Shown piece by piece: positions 13,678 through 26,195 of a DNA stretch of 64,000 nt. Origin of the DNA: Kryptolebias marmoratus (Eukaryota; Chordata; Actinopteri; Cyprinodontiformes; Rivulidae); contig NC_051450.1 of NCBI RefSeq assembly GCF_001649575.2, positions 17,230,733-17,294,732 of the forward strand, written 5' to 3'. Made by a program: the position numbers and the translations under genes. Each line of letters starts with the position of its first letter. The stretch's first letter is position 1. The notes beneath the pieces are model-generated. The model was not told where the DNA came from. It searched no databases and worked only from the letters and a program-made list of their open reading frames with translations.

Positions 13678-16375
13678 CTGTACTCTGAAGTGTCAGATAA
13701 GATTCAGACAGCTGTAATGATGGAAAGGCAGAGATTTAACTCATGAAGAAATTGGCACAAACTGGATCAAAGATCCCATCTACCTTACTTACTCTAGTAA
13801 GTTTTTTAAAGATATATTTTTCTCCATTTATGAAAATAGTTCTGTTAACATTGATCTCACAAAATGCTGTACCACCAGGTAGTGAGAGTGTCTGCAATAA
13901 AGAAATATCAAAATACAGAGAAAGAATAAATCTGATGGCACTATGAGAAAAACAGATAAACACTGCAACGTTGCTGTTTTGGTTTCTCGAAGACAAAAGT
14001 GATAGCAGAAATGCACAACATCTGATTCTTTGTCATGGTTTCTATAAAGCTCCAGGTCTAGAGTCCACACAGATGTACAGAAAACTGAGGTTTTAAAAGT
14101 CTCCACTTTGGAAAGAGCCTGTTTTTCTCACCAAATATGGACGGGAGGCGTAAACACAGCAGAAAATCTCAGTTTTTCTAAATCTCCCGAGTAGTGTAGA
14201 CAGTGATAAAATCACATTCATAAATATTTACATGAAGTTAAATTGAACTGCAGTAGAGCAATGGAAAGCACTGCCGTGTCTCTGTAGTGTCAAATAAAAG
14301 AACATTGTGAAATTAAATTAGATTTCTACATGTTGTGTACGATTTTGGGGCATCCATGTTTAATTTCTGTTACTGAGAAACGCTAGCTGAATGAAAGATG
14401 AGATAATTATAGAAAGCCATGAAGTTAAAGATGGCACTTTTAATACTTTAAGAAAAAATACTTTTTGTTTTTTGAAAAGTGATGTTTGAGTTAAAGCCCA
14501 AAAAAAACCTTCGCCCTTCTTCTGCAGAGGTGAAACTTGAGGTTGTGTTTCGATGATTATTTTATTGTAGCAGCACCATCTTTGATTTTCAACAGGCTTT
14601 GCTCATGCTGTGCAGTTTGGTCTTCAATGAAATCATCCTTTTTTCACCCAGTGAAGTATTTCCGGTGTTGCTGACTGTAACACAAGCACACATAATGGAA
14701 GTGCTTTTAAAAGAAGCACTTTGTTTTTGTGGGTGTCAGTTTAGTTTTCAGAACAAACCTGATGGGTTTTAAAGAGTCCCGTATCTTTTGAAAGTTTTGA
14801 AATTTGGTACTTCCTAAAGAAATTTGTGGACAGATCACAGCCATGACAAGCTAATCTGCTGTAGGTCCAAGAAGTCTGCAAAATCAAGCAAGAGAACCGG
14901 TCGGATCTTTGCTCCGTGCACCTTTCTCTCTCTCTCTCTCTTTCTCTAGTTTCAGACTTTAAAACTGTGCAAAAAGTGATGTTAACAAATGTTAAAAAGC
15001 TTATGCCACTTAGAGATTTGATCACCATTGTAAGAGGAAATTCAATCAAATTCTTGCAGATCATTCTTTTTAGACCGATATTAAGATTTTCTTAGACTTA
15101 GCAAAAGCCACCTGTTCTCTTGCGGTGACTGCCAGAGGTTTTGATGAAATCCAGACTAAAATGGCTCGTTTTGGTTCAGGACCCGAAAGTCTGCCTTCAT
15201 GGATATTTTAGTTTGAAACAGGTTAGGATTGAATTCACATTTCGAAACCAAATAATGTCTTTTAAATAAGAAAGATCAGCTGATTTGTTAATTCAACAAA
15301 ATACCCATTGTAGATGGGTATAAAAGATGCCAAATGTTTAGTTCAAGTAATAAATGAGCACAAAAAGTTGTTGCTCTTGATCTTGTGACGCCTTTAACAT
15401 TAATTCACAATCTATAATAATTCCAGTGTATTAGTATTAAGCAGCTTTCCTGGACCCTGTCCTCCTCCGCCCAGATTCCCACACAGTCAGACAGAGTGGT
15501 GGGCGTTCGACAGTTCCAGCTGAGACAGCGCAGGGTAATTAAACTCGTCTGGGACATGTGGAAAAGACATAGAGCTTTAAATGCCCTCGCTGGAGATAAC
15601 ATGAGCGCCACGCAGATAGATCACATAGGATCCCCCCCCCCGTTTACGGCAGATGCCAGCTGCACTGAGACACGACGGCGAGCTTTTGCACCTTGTAAAC
15701 GGCCGAGAAGAGAGAGATGCGTGGTTTTTGTTGCACACCAGAGGCGGAGAGAGGAGCTCTGGGGCTCAAAGTTGCAGGGTGCTTTCATAAAAACGCAGAG
15801 GAGGCCGGCGTGAGACGCATGAAGTAGCTCAAACAAGCGTCAGGTGTCTCTGGGATTTCGAAAGAGATTTCATGCTGCAAATCTGTATTTTTATGGGTCC
15901 TCAGCTCAGAGATTGTGAAATTCAAACCCATGATTGTTGGCATTAGATATTTTTTTTGTTGCAATATAGATTCAATTGAACCATCAGACTTTCTTTAATT
16001 TAAGGAAGAGAACATGGATGCTCAGACATTTAAGTAATAATTAGAAAAACAATTTTGCATTACTGCAGTGTTATTAGATTTAATCAAGTGAGATAAAGTG
16101 AGTAAATAGATCATTAAGCATCCGGTCCTTATGAATTCAACATAATTATTAGATGATTAAGGTGATTACACACCCACCAGAGTCTGAAGCGAGTCTTTAT
16201 TATCATGCAGATTAATCATGCCGAAGCAGCAAGGCAAAAGCAATATTCACCGCACAGAAAATGAGGTCATAACAAGTAAATGTTTCTCTGGAGCAAAATT
16301 TGATCATAAAAGGAACTTCTAAGGAACACTAATAATGAAGTCATGCTCTTAGATTTCATATAAACTAGTGCTCAG
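13671..16375. other. Intergenic, no gene seen
   Basis: No gene is seen. It holds a CT microsatellite at 14923-14946 and a poly(C) run near 15632. A CpG-richer block at 15430-15830, with frames on both strands that shadow each other, is a possible regulatory patch. Confidence 0.6.
14923..14946. repeat. (CT)n microsatellite
   Basis: About 12 CT units with one interruption. Confidence 0.9.
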
Positions 16376-16470
16376 AAGTCGGTTGTCTGTGGCTGCCATC
16401 TTGAATTGGATTGACTCCAAAAGTTAATCAGTTGTAGATTACCTTCTGCAAAACTTTCATTAACAAGTCA
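16376..16470. repeat. Dispersed repeat family B fragment
   Basis: GGCTGCCATCTTGAATTGG, then GTTAATCAGTTGTAGATT and ACTTTCATTAACA, is shared with 20330-20665 and 30390-30540. Confidence 0.65.
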
Positions 16471-18768
16471 GATAGAATATTCACCTTTCTGTGGCAGGCA
16501 ATAGTCAGTCTGCATGGTAGTATGTGATGAAGAAGAGAGGACACAAATCTGTGATCTAGTGACAGAGGAGGACAGAAAGTGACATCCTGATGGAGCGAAG
16601 GAAGGGTTGAGTCTTTTTAAGTGTCTCTCAATGGCGACAAAACAAACAAACTCCTCTGTTGTGCCTGGCCTTGAGAAGCCTCCGTGGAGCTCTGAGCTCT
16701 GAGTGGGTGGAGGTTGCAGTGGTGGTGATGGAGGGGATTTTTGGCTGTCCTTGAAGCTGCCTGTTTGCCTCTTTCCACACCGTCGACTAGCCAAACAGCA
16801 GGATCCTCCACTTCTCCCACAGGTCAGGTCCCTCTCAACCCCCCCGGCGAGCTTTGATCTGACGCACACAAGACGGGGGTCTGAGAGGGCTTTGGGAACT
16901 CGACGCTTTGTGTGTGATGGGCCTGCAGACTGAAAGGCATTGGGTGGAGGGGGGGTTAGATTCAGGTGGGGTCAAAGGCCAGCGTCCATCTCGACTGTCC
17001 TTCTGTTTTTTGGGCTCTGACACAAATTGTACAAACACATGCAACTAAACAGATTTTCAACTGTTCTGAGATTTAAAAATGAAATATTTCCGTTTTGTTT
17101 TAACCCTTATCTTTGGTTTTCCATTCACTTCCTTTGATTACTGTTGGCGGGAAAACTTCTTAAAGCCTTTCAGTCCAGAAAGTTGTGGCCAAAAATAAAA
17201 CTTTAAACACCTGCTTATATTCCAAAAACAATCTATTTGTTTTTCTAAAGATTGAAAAAGTTCAGATGTCAGGTTAATAATAAACTTTTTGAATATGATA
17301 CTGATGCAGATCCATTGCAAGAAATTGTAAGTAAACTTTAAATCTGAACATTTTTCAAACTTTAGAAAACAAATAGTAAAAACTTGATTAGACAATAGCT
17401 CATTTTGTAATACTTTAGACATCTCATAACACAAACAAGCAATGTAGACGTTTAAAATAGAAATTATGTATTTATACAGTTTGCTGTTCAGTTTCTTATA
17501 TCTATCTTTAAAAATGAAGGAAATAAAGCTGAATCATTAAAAATACAGATGTTAAATTCTGTACAATAAATTGAAAATATCTCTACAAAAAATGAGCAAT
17601 TTATACTGCAAAGAAACTTCCTCTAAGTTTATTCCTATCATTAAGATAAGAAATCTTTGGAAATAAAAGTTTACCAAAATAAAAATAAGGCTACATTTAA
17701 TTAGGATTGTACTTGTACTTCCAAGACCAAACGTTTTTTAGTATATTTTTTTAAATAAATGAGCCCTGTGTAGTGAGAAGTTCTTTTGATACTTCCTCGA
17801 TTAATATTCTATTAAACCACAGACAGATGTAAGGGATGACTGTTAGAGCTGATTTATGCAAAAATATGAAAATGATGAAGAATAGATGTACATGTTTTTT
17901 TTCCAATATACAGCTTTCTGTTAACATAATGTCTCTGCTCTAAAATGTCTCCACAATGCCTGTTCTACCTTGGACTGAGAAATATTTGGCTTTTTGGGTC
18001 AAACTTTGCTCTTTTCTTTTGCCTCCTTTAAGCAGAAACATTGTTAACAAGAAGAGAGTCTATTTTTACCTTCTTGTTCTCCTGCTTTTATGACAACTTG
18101 ACGGCACACCTGTGAGAGCGGTTGCGTATCTGTTGCGATGAGTGTGTAGATCTTCACATGTACCCCCACCTCCCACTCCCACCCCACCCTCTTCATGCCT
18201 TTTCCCCACGGGCAGCCCTCTCTGACCACCGCACAGACATCAGTCCTCCGCTCACTTCTGCCCAGGACAGCCCCCCTTTTGAAGGCTGAGTAATTAACGT
18301 GCCATCTGATACACCATCCGGCCATGGAGGCTCTCTCGGGTGGTGGTTGTGGTGGGGCGGGGGCGACACACACACAGTCACACAGATGCATCTCACACAC
18401 ACACGCCTGCACACACTCGTCAAGGCTTACATGCACAGGTAATCCATCACACAGTGTTAACTGGCCAAGTGTCGCTGTCAGCTGTGTGTTATGTATGATA
18501 GTGACCCGAAGGTTGGCCCAAAGAGACCATCATATGCTGTAATGATAATCCCCACTCCTCTAATCTGAATGTGAATGCATCATTAAACTAATCCTTATAA
18601 TATGATGTCACATCTGTTTGAAGTCACTTATTTTTTTTAAAATGTACAGAACCCATAATGCTTATTCTTTGGAATTATTTTTTCACAGAATTTTGTTTTC
18701 ATGATTATTATTTGTGCTAATGTTAGTAGACATTTAAAAAATATTATAGTCTCACAATACTGGGCAAC
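16471..18768. other. Intergenic, no gene seen
   Basis: No coding family is recognised; the 133-aa minus frame at 16468-16869 and the frames near 18044-18542 shadow one another or are low complexity. A CA-rich tract lies at 18366-18420. Confidence 0.6.
18220..18600. promoter_or_regulatory. Candidate conserved non-coding element
   Basis: Complex sequence around a CA-rich tract, with a homeodomain core GAGTAATTAACG near 18288 and further TAAT/ATTA cores at 18540-18600. Only composition and position support an enhancer role. Confidence 0.22.
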
Positions 18769-19185
18769 ATCTTCTTAGCCTAAAAGCTTCAATACTGAAT
18801 ATTTGATAGATCAGATCTTTTGAAATGGGGTTAGTCCGAGTGGAGCCAAGACCAAAGTGGATTGTTGTTGTAGTCATAAAACAACTTCTTCTAAATAATT
18901 TAAGGTCAATTTTGGAAAATGATCATATTTCTGACAGAATAATCGTATAATGTGAGACTGACTGCATTGTGAAGGTTGATAGAACAGTTTTTGCACAAAC
19001 CACTGCCAGATATTTTCAGATCGGATTAATTTAAAATGGCTGCGATCCAATTTGATCATTGCACTTGAACTAGCCGTTAGCTTGTCAACTCATTCAAACA
19101 GCTATCTACAGCAGGTAAGATATTAACTGTTCACACTCTCTTACTCTTTCACAGAAACCCAATTCAAAATACCTGACCTATTTTT
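18769..19185. repeat. Dispersed repeat family A, both arms
   Basis: The left arm starts GATCTTTTGAAATGGGGTT. The right arm ends GCTATCTACAGCAGGTAAGA, then TTTCACAGAAACCCAATTC, the inverted counterpart. A plus-strand splice-donor consensus CAG|GTAAG lies at 19112-19119. Confidence 0.75.
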
Positions 19186-20317
19186 TTAAAACATCTTTTA
19201 AAATAATGAAAACACCTCCTGCTCTGGCTATGTGAGCTATTTAACTGTTTAGATAATAATTTTAGTATTTAAAAAGAACAGATTGAGCTAAAGTGTACAA
19301 TAAGTTGTAGAGTTTTTTGATTGTCTTTCTGTTTTACGCACTTTACAAAATGTTCATACGCTCTCCTTTTTCTTACGACAAATAAATAAGTAAACCAATC
19401 TAAAACACTCCTGAATTATAAACACTGTGAAACTATTTAACATTTTAGCAAAATAAAAGCATTTAAATATTTTTCTTTTACACAATTTTTATGTAGAGAG
19501 CCTTTGATTTTTGTTCTGCTGACCTGCTTTTATTTTAAACTGGAAGCAAGAAATCTTGTTTACAAAAAACAACCTCCTGTTTGCTTTAAATTGGAAAATA
19601 GATTTTTAAATATAGTTTTTAATAAAGAAAACACAGATGAAGGCCGATTTGTGCATCAAATCTGCAAACTGACTTTGGACTTTGAATTTTACCTAAATTC
19701 ATAAAAAATAAGTTAAGGCACTTGAAATCACGCAAAGAAAATCTCTCTAAAGTCATACAAGTTTCACTACATTACTGCAACAACTTTATTGAGTTATTTT
19801 TATACACCTTCAGAGGTGATAAACAAGAAAAGATCCTAACAATTTTTTTTTTCTTCCACAGATATTTTTTTAGGACGTCACGTTCTACACGATCACCGTG
19901 AAATCCCTTTGATTTTGGATGTGGTCATGAAAAGTTCAAGCCTCTTAGAAAAAAGCTCGGATTTGGGGTTCGGTTGCTTTGTTGCGGCAGCCGAAGACCC
20001 TTGACAGAACGTTTTCTCTGAGAGGTCAAAGGTCACGCAGGGTATGTCAAAATAAGACAGATGATGTGAAAAGATATCCTTCCTGACATTTATTTGGGCT
20101 TGTAAAAACATTCAGTACAGGTAGATGGTTTTAATAAAGTCAATGATTTTTGTAAGATTATATTTGAAGTATTTCAACTTTTTTATGGCCCACAAAAATT
20201 AAATAAAACCCCAACATTCCTTGAATAAATGCCTATCAACCATCACCAGTTTTAGACTAAGATCATCTTATGCTGAGAAATAATGGAGTTGTTGCCATTT
20301 TGGTATCTGTAAAAGTG
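19186..20317. other. Intergenic, no gene seen
   Basis: Strongly AT-rich sequence with no coding family, RNA gene or clear repeat recognised. Confidence 0.6.
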
Positions 20318-20670
20318 ACTAAGTTACAGCCTATTTAGTGTTTGCTAATGTTAATTAGCTGTGGTAACCATCTTGAATTAGGCTGACTCTTAAAGTTAAT
20401 GACTTGTACATTCAGTAACCACTTTCTAAAAAATTCAATAAAATCCATTTTATGGCTATATATGAGCTATTTTGCTAACAGACAAACTGGGTTGCCACAC
20501 CAGATTTCAGCACAATATCTATAAAGCAGACATGATTACAGCCATTCTTGTGTTTTCCACGGTCAGTTGGCTGTGGCGACCATCTTGAATTGGGTTGACT
20601 TAAAATGATAATTAGCTGTAGAGTTTTAAAGTTTTATTAACAAACAAACACACACATAGAATTTGGCAAA
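20318..20670. repeat. Dispersed repeat family B, two consecutive units
   Basis: The family block recurs twice, as GTGGTAACCATCTTGAATT and then GTGGCGACCATCTTGAATT. The blocks are about 230 bp apart, each followed by AGTTAAT- or ATAATTAG-type sequence and ACAGACAAAC or AACAAACAC. Confidence 0.65.
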
Positions 20671-21640
20671 AACATTTGCCTTTTGTCTGCAATGAAAACA
20701 GTTCTGCTTCTTCTCTGCTATTTTTTAACTATGTAAAACATTAACTAAAACAGTGTTATGTGCTTGTTTAATATTTAGTTGTTTTTTTTTTATTAGGATG
20801 CCTTTTGATGTGGACAACATTGCCGTGGGCAAGTTGCCTGCCAAACAGCAACAGAAGAAGACACAAGAGAACAAGAGGAAGAATGTAGAAAAAAACGTCT
20901 AATCCATCCTTGCAGGTGTGTTACACTTTTGTTGCCCCAGCAGAAGTTCACAACAGACCTGATGACAAAGGATCGGGCCCCATGTAGCCTATTGTGGCTG
21001 TGGAGAACAATATGGAGGCTGTGAATGGCTAATCCCTCCGGACTGCTGACAGGTCGGGCCTTCAAGCAACCGGGGGACTCATTTCTCCACTGGGCTGGGC
21101 AGCCGTCTGACAGGGATGGGAAAACCCGGCCTGCTCACCGAGCCTTCGCCCAAAGCAGATACTGGGAGCCATTGTGAAGGAAAAACATCACCAGCCATTG
21201 TCAGCTTGTGGCTGCCTTTGTAATATCAGAAGATGAACTTGTGGGGAGAATATGCCACCGGAGGGCAAACCCTGGACCCAGCTCAGTCCATGTGAAAACC
21301 ATTCAACCTGCTTAAGAGGTTTTTTAGTCTGAAACCTTGTTTTAAAACAATTCCTCTGACCTCATTAGGGTTACACGCGAAAGCTCAGACATGGATCAGC
21401 TCTGCCGATGTCATTCAAAAACATATAATATTGTGTAAAATATTATTAAGTAATAGAGTAGTAAGAAGGGATAGTCTGATCGTTTTTGAAGTGATGTTCT
21501 GTATCCTTTTGTTAAAGAAAGAAAGCCCCACAAAAGTCACCGAAAAACCTTGAAACTGACAAAAGTAATAATATAAAAATAGCTAAAAAAAAACTCCAAA
21601 TGAAAATCAGTCATTGCTTTCAAATTTTGGTAAGGCCTCT
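20671..21640. other. Intergenic, candidate regulatory patch at 20930-21260
   Basis: No gene is seen. The interval 20930-21260 is GC-richer and repeat-free, with a complex sequence character seen in conserved non-coding elements. A comparison with other fish would decide. Confidence 0.35.
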
Positions 21641-21860
21641 CCAGAACAGTTCAATTTTTTGTTCTTATAGTATTTGAGTGTCCCATAACCTGACTGAGCC
21701 TTGATAGTCTTGAGATTTCATACTGTACAAATTCAAGACACACTGTGCCAGATGCAGCAAAGCAGCCCCAGATCATGTCCGAGCGTCCTCCATGTTTCAC
21801 TTTTTCTTTGTATGCTTCAGTTTTGGGTCTGTGAACATAGAACTGATGTCACAACTCATA
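21640..21860 (-). pseudogene. Tc1-family transposase relic
   Basis: The minus strand reads YVHRPKTEAYKEK, then VKHGGRSDMIWGCFAASG, the conserved Tc1/mariner transposase segment (family form VKHGGGSxMxWGCF) before the third acidic residue. A downstream MKSQDYQ in another frame shows a frameshift. Only about 70 of about 340 residues remain, so the copy is dead. Confidence 0.85.
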
Positions 21861-22346
21861 AGATACTAACTATTGATAACTCTCTGATGGAGCATCATCT
21901 CAAAAATGACCAGATTATCCCTTTAAATATTCATGGACGATGAGAGAAAATCAGTGAGCCTGGAAAACAAGCCCGATAAAAGAAGCTGATGGTGTAAATG
22001 TGTTTGTGAGAAAGACAGAAAGGTTATTATGAGACAGTCAGCCAGAAGTTGCCTCCCTGTTCTTGTAAACAAGGCCTGGATTGACTAGACGTCTACATGA
22101 CACCCTGAGAGCAAACACAAATATCTGTTTCTCCTCTCTTATTGGCAGCAAAGATGGAACCAGGACACCACCCAAGCAGCTCAGGACTGATTATCACTCC
22201 CATGCCGTCTCCCAGTTTTAGTCAAACAAAAGCAAATGAGGCAAAGAAAGACCTGCGAGGCGTATGTGGTTGTTGTTTTCTTGAGACACGCTCCTCCTCC
22301 TTTACACATCTCCTCTTCAGACCTTCCTTTACACTAAGAAAACATG
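21861..22346. other. Intergenic, no gene seen
   Basis: Unique-looking sequence with no coding family; a 107-aa frame here runs into the AT microsatellite and is not credible. Confidence 0.6.
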
Positions 22347-22373
22347 ATATATATATATATATATATATATATA
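22347..22373. repeat. (AT)n microsatellite
   Basis: About 13 AT units. Confidence 0.95.
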
Positions 22374-22489
22374 CATGGTGTGAGGGTCCTGTAGTTTATC
22401 TGTTTTTGTTAGATTTTACAAGCTTGTTGGAGTTTTTCTTATATCACTGTCTTTTTGATTTCTGACCTTTACATCATTAATAATTTACC

Positions 22490-22875
22490 ACTACATGGTT
22501 ATTTTGGCATAAGTATGACATTCTAGCAGGAGGTATCCAGCTGTAGCACCGCAAATGCTACAGCTTGCCGCTGCTGTTTTAAACAAGTAATCATGTAAAG
22601 AGAAAAGGTTTGTGATGAAAAAGTTTATGAAATAGCGTTCCTCTGAACAACTTTGACATTTTTGAGATTGGAGTAAGATTGCAGCAATCCACTTGGGTCT
22701 TGGCCTCACTCAGACCGACCAGCTGTTAGCTCATCCTAAGCTCACGCTCAGGTTTAAACTCTGTTTCTACCAACTGAGGTTGCTTAAAGAGCTATCTGCA
22801 GCAGGTACGATTTTAATTGTTCGTCATTTTTCCACAGAATCCCAGTTCAAAAATTCTGGAGAGAAAAAAGTCTGT
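22490..22875. repeat. Dispersed repeat family A, right-arm copy
   Basis: It has TTGCAGCAATCCACTTGGGT, CTCAGACCGACCAGCTGTTA, then GAGCTATCTGCAGCAGGTA and CACAGAATCCCAGTTCAAA. These are the reverse complement of the arm seen at 3.6 kb. Confidence 0.7.
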
Positions 22876-24384
22876 CTGTCTTTTATACATTTCCTTCAGT
22901 CAGGAATAAAAATTTTAAAAGACTATAAACAGTAATAATCTTTAAGTATACAAAAGCATCATGGCTCCTTATGTCATATATCTTTTATTAATAAAAAAAA
23001 ACATGTTTAGTATCATTACACTGGGAGACATATTTAGTGAGCACTGAGCACACCAAATCATCATTCTGCAGCATAAAGTCTTCAACAATGCATCAAGTTA
23101 ATGCCCTAAATCTGCTTATTTAAATATTTTTCTTTTCTCCTCAGTTTTGAGTAGTATTTGTTTAAGATAGCAGCTTTGAATACATATAGTACATACAAGT
23201 TTGATTCCATGTATGTGCTTAAAAAGTTAAAAAATAAAAAGCTTTTAGAACACAGTGACATTGCTTTTACAAACACAAATGTCCATTTCACTCAAAAGGA
23301 GCTTCAGAAAGAAAAACACATTCTTTGAGGATCCTTGAACTTGAAGTTCCTGAGTTTGTGGGCACATTCATGGAAATTATTAAAGTTTGTAAACTCTCAC
23401 TTCATAGAATTAAAATGGATTAAACCTGTTATTAAAAAAGCTACACATAGAGATAAAACCAGGTTAACTGCTGGTTAAAATTTCCATTTTTTAAAGTTCA
23501 GAGGTCAAAACTTTATTATCTGGAAAGGATGTGTTTTCCTAACAAAGCTTGAACACAAAAAAGGCTCTATTGTCCAAACAGAGAACTGTATGTACATTAG
23601 GAACATATGACTGAATCAGCCTGGGATTTAAATATTTCTTTTCATATTAGTGCTATTGACTGAGATTGAGTAACATGCACGCTGAAAATCATCTTGGAAA
23701 GCTCAAAGTTCTTGGCTGGTTTCCTGCGAATTGTGAGGTCTAAAGTTGGTGTTTTTGTAGTAGCTACAGAGGCAGCCTCGCTGAACCTCTGATGTCGTCT
23801 TTGGACCCACAGTTCCTTCCTGTTCATGGAAATTCTCCTACAAATGAAATAAATATTTTTTTTTCACTCATAAAACGTTTGACTGTGTAAAGTTCAGTTG
23901 GGCTGGCAATTAGAAAAAATGTGTTCAGCCTAACCTAACTCAAGCTTTATTTTGAAAATATATGTAAATATATGTTTGTTTCCCAGTTATTTAGACATGG
24001 ATCTTTTATAAACCTTTTGATCTCTTGGGATTTATTACTGTTGAAGGAAACCTGATAGATTTTCATCCAGTTCTTACTATTGTGAAGAAATACTGACATC
24101 TGCTGGACATAAAAGGCTATTGCGATTAGCCTGTCAGGTCATTGTTAAATAATCTTTGAATTGTTTTCTAACCTACTTAAAACGCCACAGAAAGAAACGT
24201 TATTACTTTATATGGAATAGTTAAGACCTGTTCAAAAGAGTAAAGTTACTGTAATTTACTGGTTGAATTGAAATCTCTGCTCTCATCACATTTTCTTAGC
24301 AGACTTTCTGATGAATCGCAGAAAGAAAAGTAAAAATAATGCTAATGAAAATCTGTTGTATGACTTTTATTGAGCCATAACAGT
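22876..24384. other. Intergenic, no gene seen
   Basis: AT-rich sequence without recognised coding, RNA or repeat features. Confidence 0.6.
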
Positions 24385-24385
24385 A

Positions 24386-24598
24386 AATGTCAAACTCTAT
24401 TCATCGGGGGCCGCTCTCCATGTTTCAGATGTGTTGTTGCTTTAAAACACCTGGTTTAATGGAGAACATGCTTCTGGAGAACTTGATGATTTGGTGAGGA
24501 GGTAATTAACTCATTGGAATCAGGTGTGTTGGAGCAGGAACCAACTAAAACTTTCAGGACAGAGGCTCTCATGGCCTGGAGTTTAACACTCCTGCACT
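24386..24598. mobile_element. hAT-like palindromic MITE
   Basis: It begins near TGTCAAACTC and ends in the matching inverted GGAGTTTAACA. In between are GAGGTAATTAACTCATTGG and AATCAGGTGTGTTGGAGCAG, the body of a common teleost palindromic MITE that I recognise. The family name is uncertain. Confidence 0.7.
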
Positions 24599-24789
24599 TT
24601 ACCATCATGTTGTGTCCAGACTTAACAACCATTGTTTTTGTAAATTATGTTTAATCTTTTATTTTTAGACTTAGATTTGTGTCAGCTTTTTGGCATGGAC
24701 TAGACAAACCTTTTTTAATATAAAACTTGAAGATGTAAATGCCATGATCCTAGAGTTTTGTAGTTTGAGTTAAGATAATTGCATTTCTT

Positions 24790-25130
24790 TCCTTGTTGCT
24801 TTAGAGGTTTCTTTCATTCCTCCTGTTTTCTGTTTCCTCTCTGTGTCATTTACCACGTATTTGTCCTCAGCTATTACCACTTTACGCTCCCCACTCACAC
24901 CTGTGCTCCAACTCAGGTGTTCCAACTCAGCAATCAGTCCTCCCAGCTTTCTGGTTCCACGTCCTGGTTCCCGTATGTTTCCTGGGTTTTGTTAAATTTT
25001 TGGTTGCCTTGGTGGTTATTTTGTTTTCATTGTTAAAGTTTCATTTTTTTTCTGAAAGTTCTTTTGTCCTGGAGCCTGCAGTTTGGTTCCTCACCACAAT
25101 TACATTATGACAGCAAGATAGAATGACACG
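24790..25130 (+). mobile_element. Fragment resembling a teleost retroelement 3' end
   Basis: CCACGTCCTGGTTCCCGTATG, a GTTAAAGTTTCA block, then GTCCTGGAGCCTGCAGTTTGG, CCTCACCACAA and a TATGACAG end resemble the 3' end of a widespread fish retroelement. The class is not certain from sequence alone. Confidence 0.4.
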
Positions 25131-25259
25131 AATTTTATCTTAATTCACTAGATTTTGTTTTTACAAATGCATTTCTAAATGACCAAATTTCAACATTTTC
25201 CAGCCAGAGTTTGCAGCAAATTTATGTTTTTTTATTCTATGTTTTTAAACATTAAGATT

Positions 25260-25402
25260 AGTGATGGGATCAGTGGTTCTGTATTGGGAGCTGAGCCAGA
25301 AAGGAGCTAGGAGTTCATCATTATTTCACTGAGTGCTGCTTGTGATGAGCTGGGTCTCTGCCCCTGAAAGAGGCGGTTCTCTGAGCTGTCGGACCCATCA
25401 CT
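25260..25402. mobile_element. hAT-type MITE, 143 bp
   Basis: It is bounded by perfect 9-bp inverted termini, AGTGATGGG (25260-25268) and CCCATCACT (25394-25402). Internal TCTGCCCCTGAAAGAGGCGG is typical of fish hAT MITEs. I see no clear 8-bp target duplication. Confidence 0.7.
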
Positions 25403-25504
25403 GTTACAGACTTTCACTGCCACTCAGACTGTATTCACAGCCTTGAGTCAGTAAGTTTTTACACCAAAATTCTATTTGGAAAACTAAATATAGAATGTTT
25501 GTGA

Positions 25505-26195
25505 CATTAAAGGGATAATTCGGCTGTTTTGAAATGGGGATCTATTGAAATGTTATGAAACACTTCATTAAACTTCATTATATTCTCCCACTAGATAAAT
25601 AATTTAAGTCCAACAAGAAGGACAGGCTAATGGCTCCTCTGAGCAAGGTGGATAGATGTCACCTTCAAACAACTTCAGTCTCAAAAAATTCAATTCAAGA
25701 CAAAACTGTTTTATAAACCTTTACGTCAACATTAATTTTGAATGTTATTTAAATGAAATTCTATGCTTATTTTCAAGCACAAATAGTAGCAGCTAGCTAT
25801 AGCACTTCCAGTGCAGATTGGGGCAGTTCCAGCAGAAATATTTGTGCTGAAATAAACATGTAACATAAAATTGACTATAGTGTAAAATGTTTATAAACTA
25901 GCATTTACATAAACTGCTATAAAATCTTGGAAACTGGAGTTGTGTTAAGATGGTGGCAGTCCACTGTGGTTAGGGCTGATTTTGGAATAGCCGTACTTGC
26001 TTCTCTTTTCTGGGTCACGGGGAGCTGGTGTCTATCTCCAGCAGTCAGCGTGCAAGAGGCAGGGGACATCCTGGACAGGTTGCAAGACGATTTAGTGTTA
26101 CCAATTAATCTAACATGCATGTTTATGGTCATGCAAAGAGGTATGCACAACAGGTAAGATAATAACTGTCAAAGGTTTTTATTCTGCATATCTTG
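25505..26195. repeat. Dispersed repeat family A copy with a nested SINE fragment
   Basis: The left end is GGGATAATTCGGCTGTTTTG then AAATGGGG. The right end is CACAACAGGTAAGATAATAAC (donor consensus 26151-26158). The middle at 26012-26092 is a reverse-orientation SINE piece (see next entry), so a SINE appears inserted in an older family A copy. Confidence 0.6.
26012..26092 (-). mobile_element. SINE 3' fragment, antisense
   Basis: TCACGGGGAGCTGGTGTCTA, then TCCAGCAGTCAGCGTGC and CATCCTGGACAGGTTGC, is the reverse complement of the body-tail of the SINE type seen at 5.1 kb. Confidence 0.65.

Noticed and set aside
16468..16869. 133-aa minus-strand open frame
   Set aside because: Overlapping frames on both strands have similar length and none resembles a protein family; probably GC-driven.
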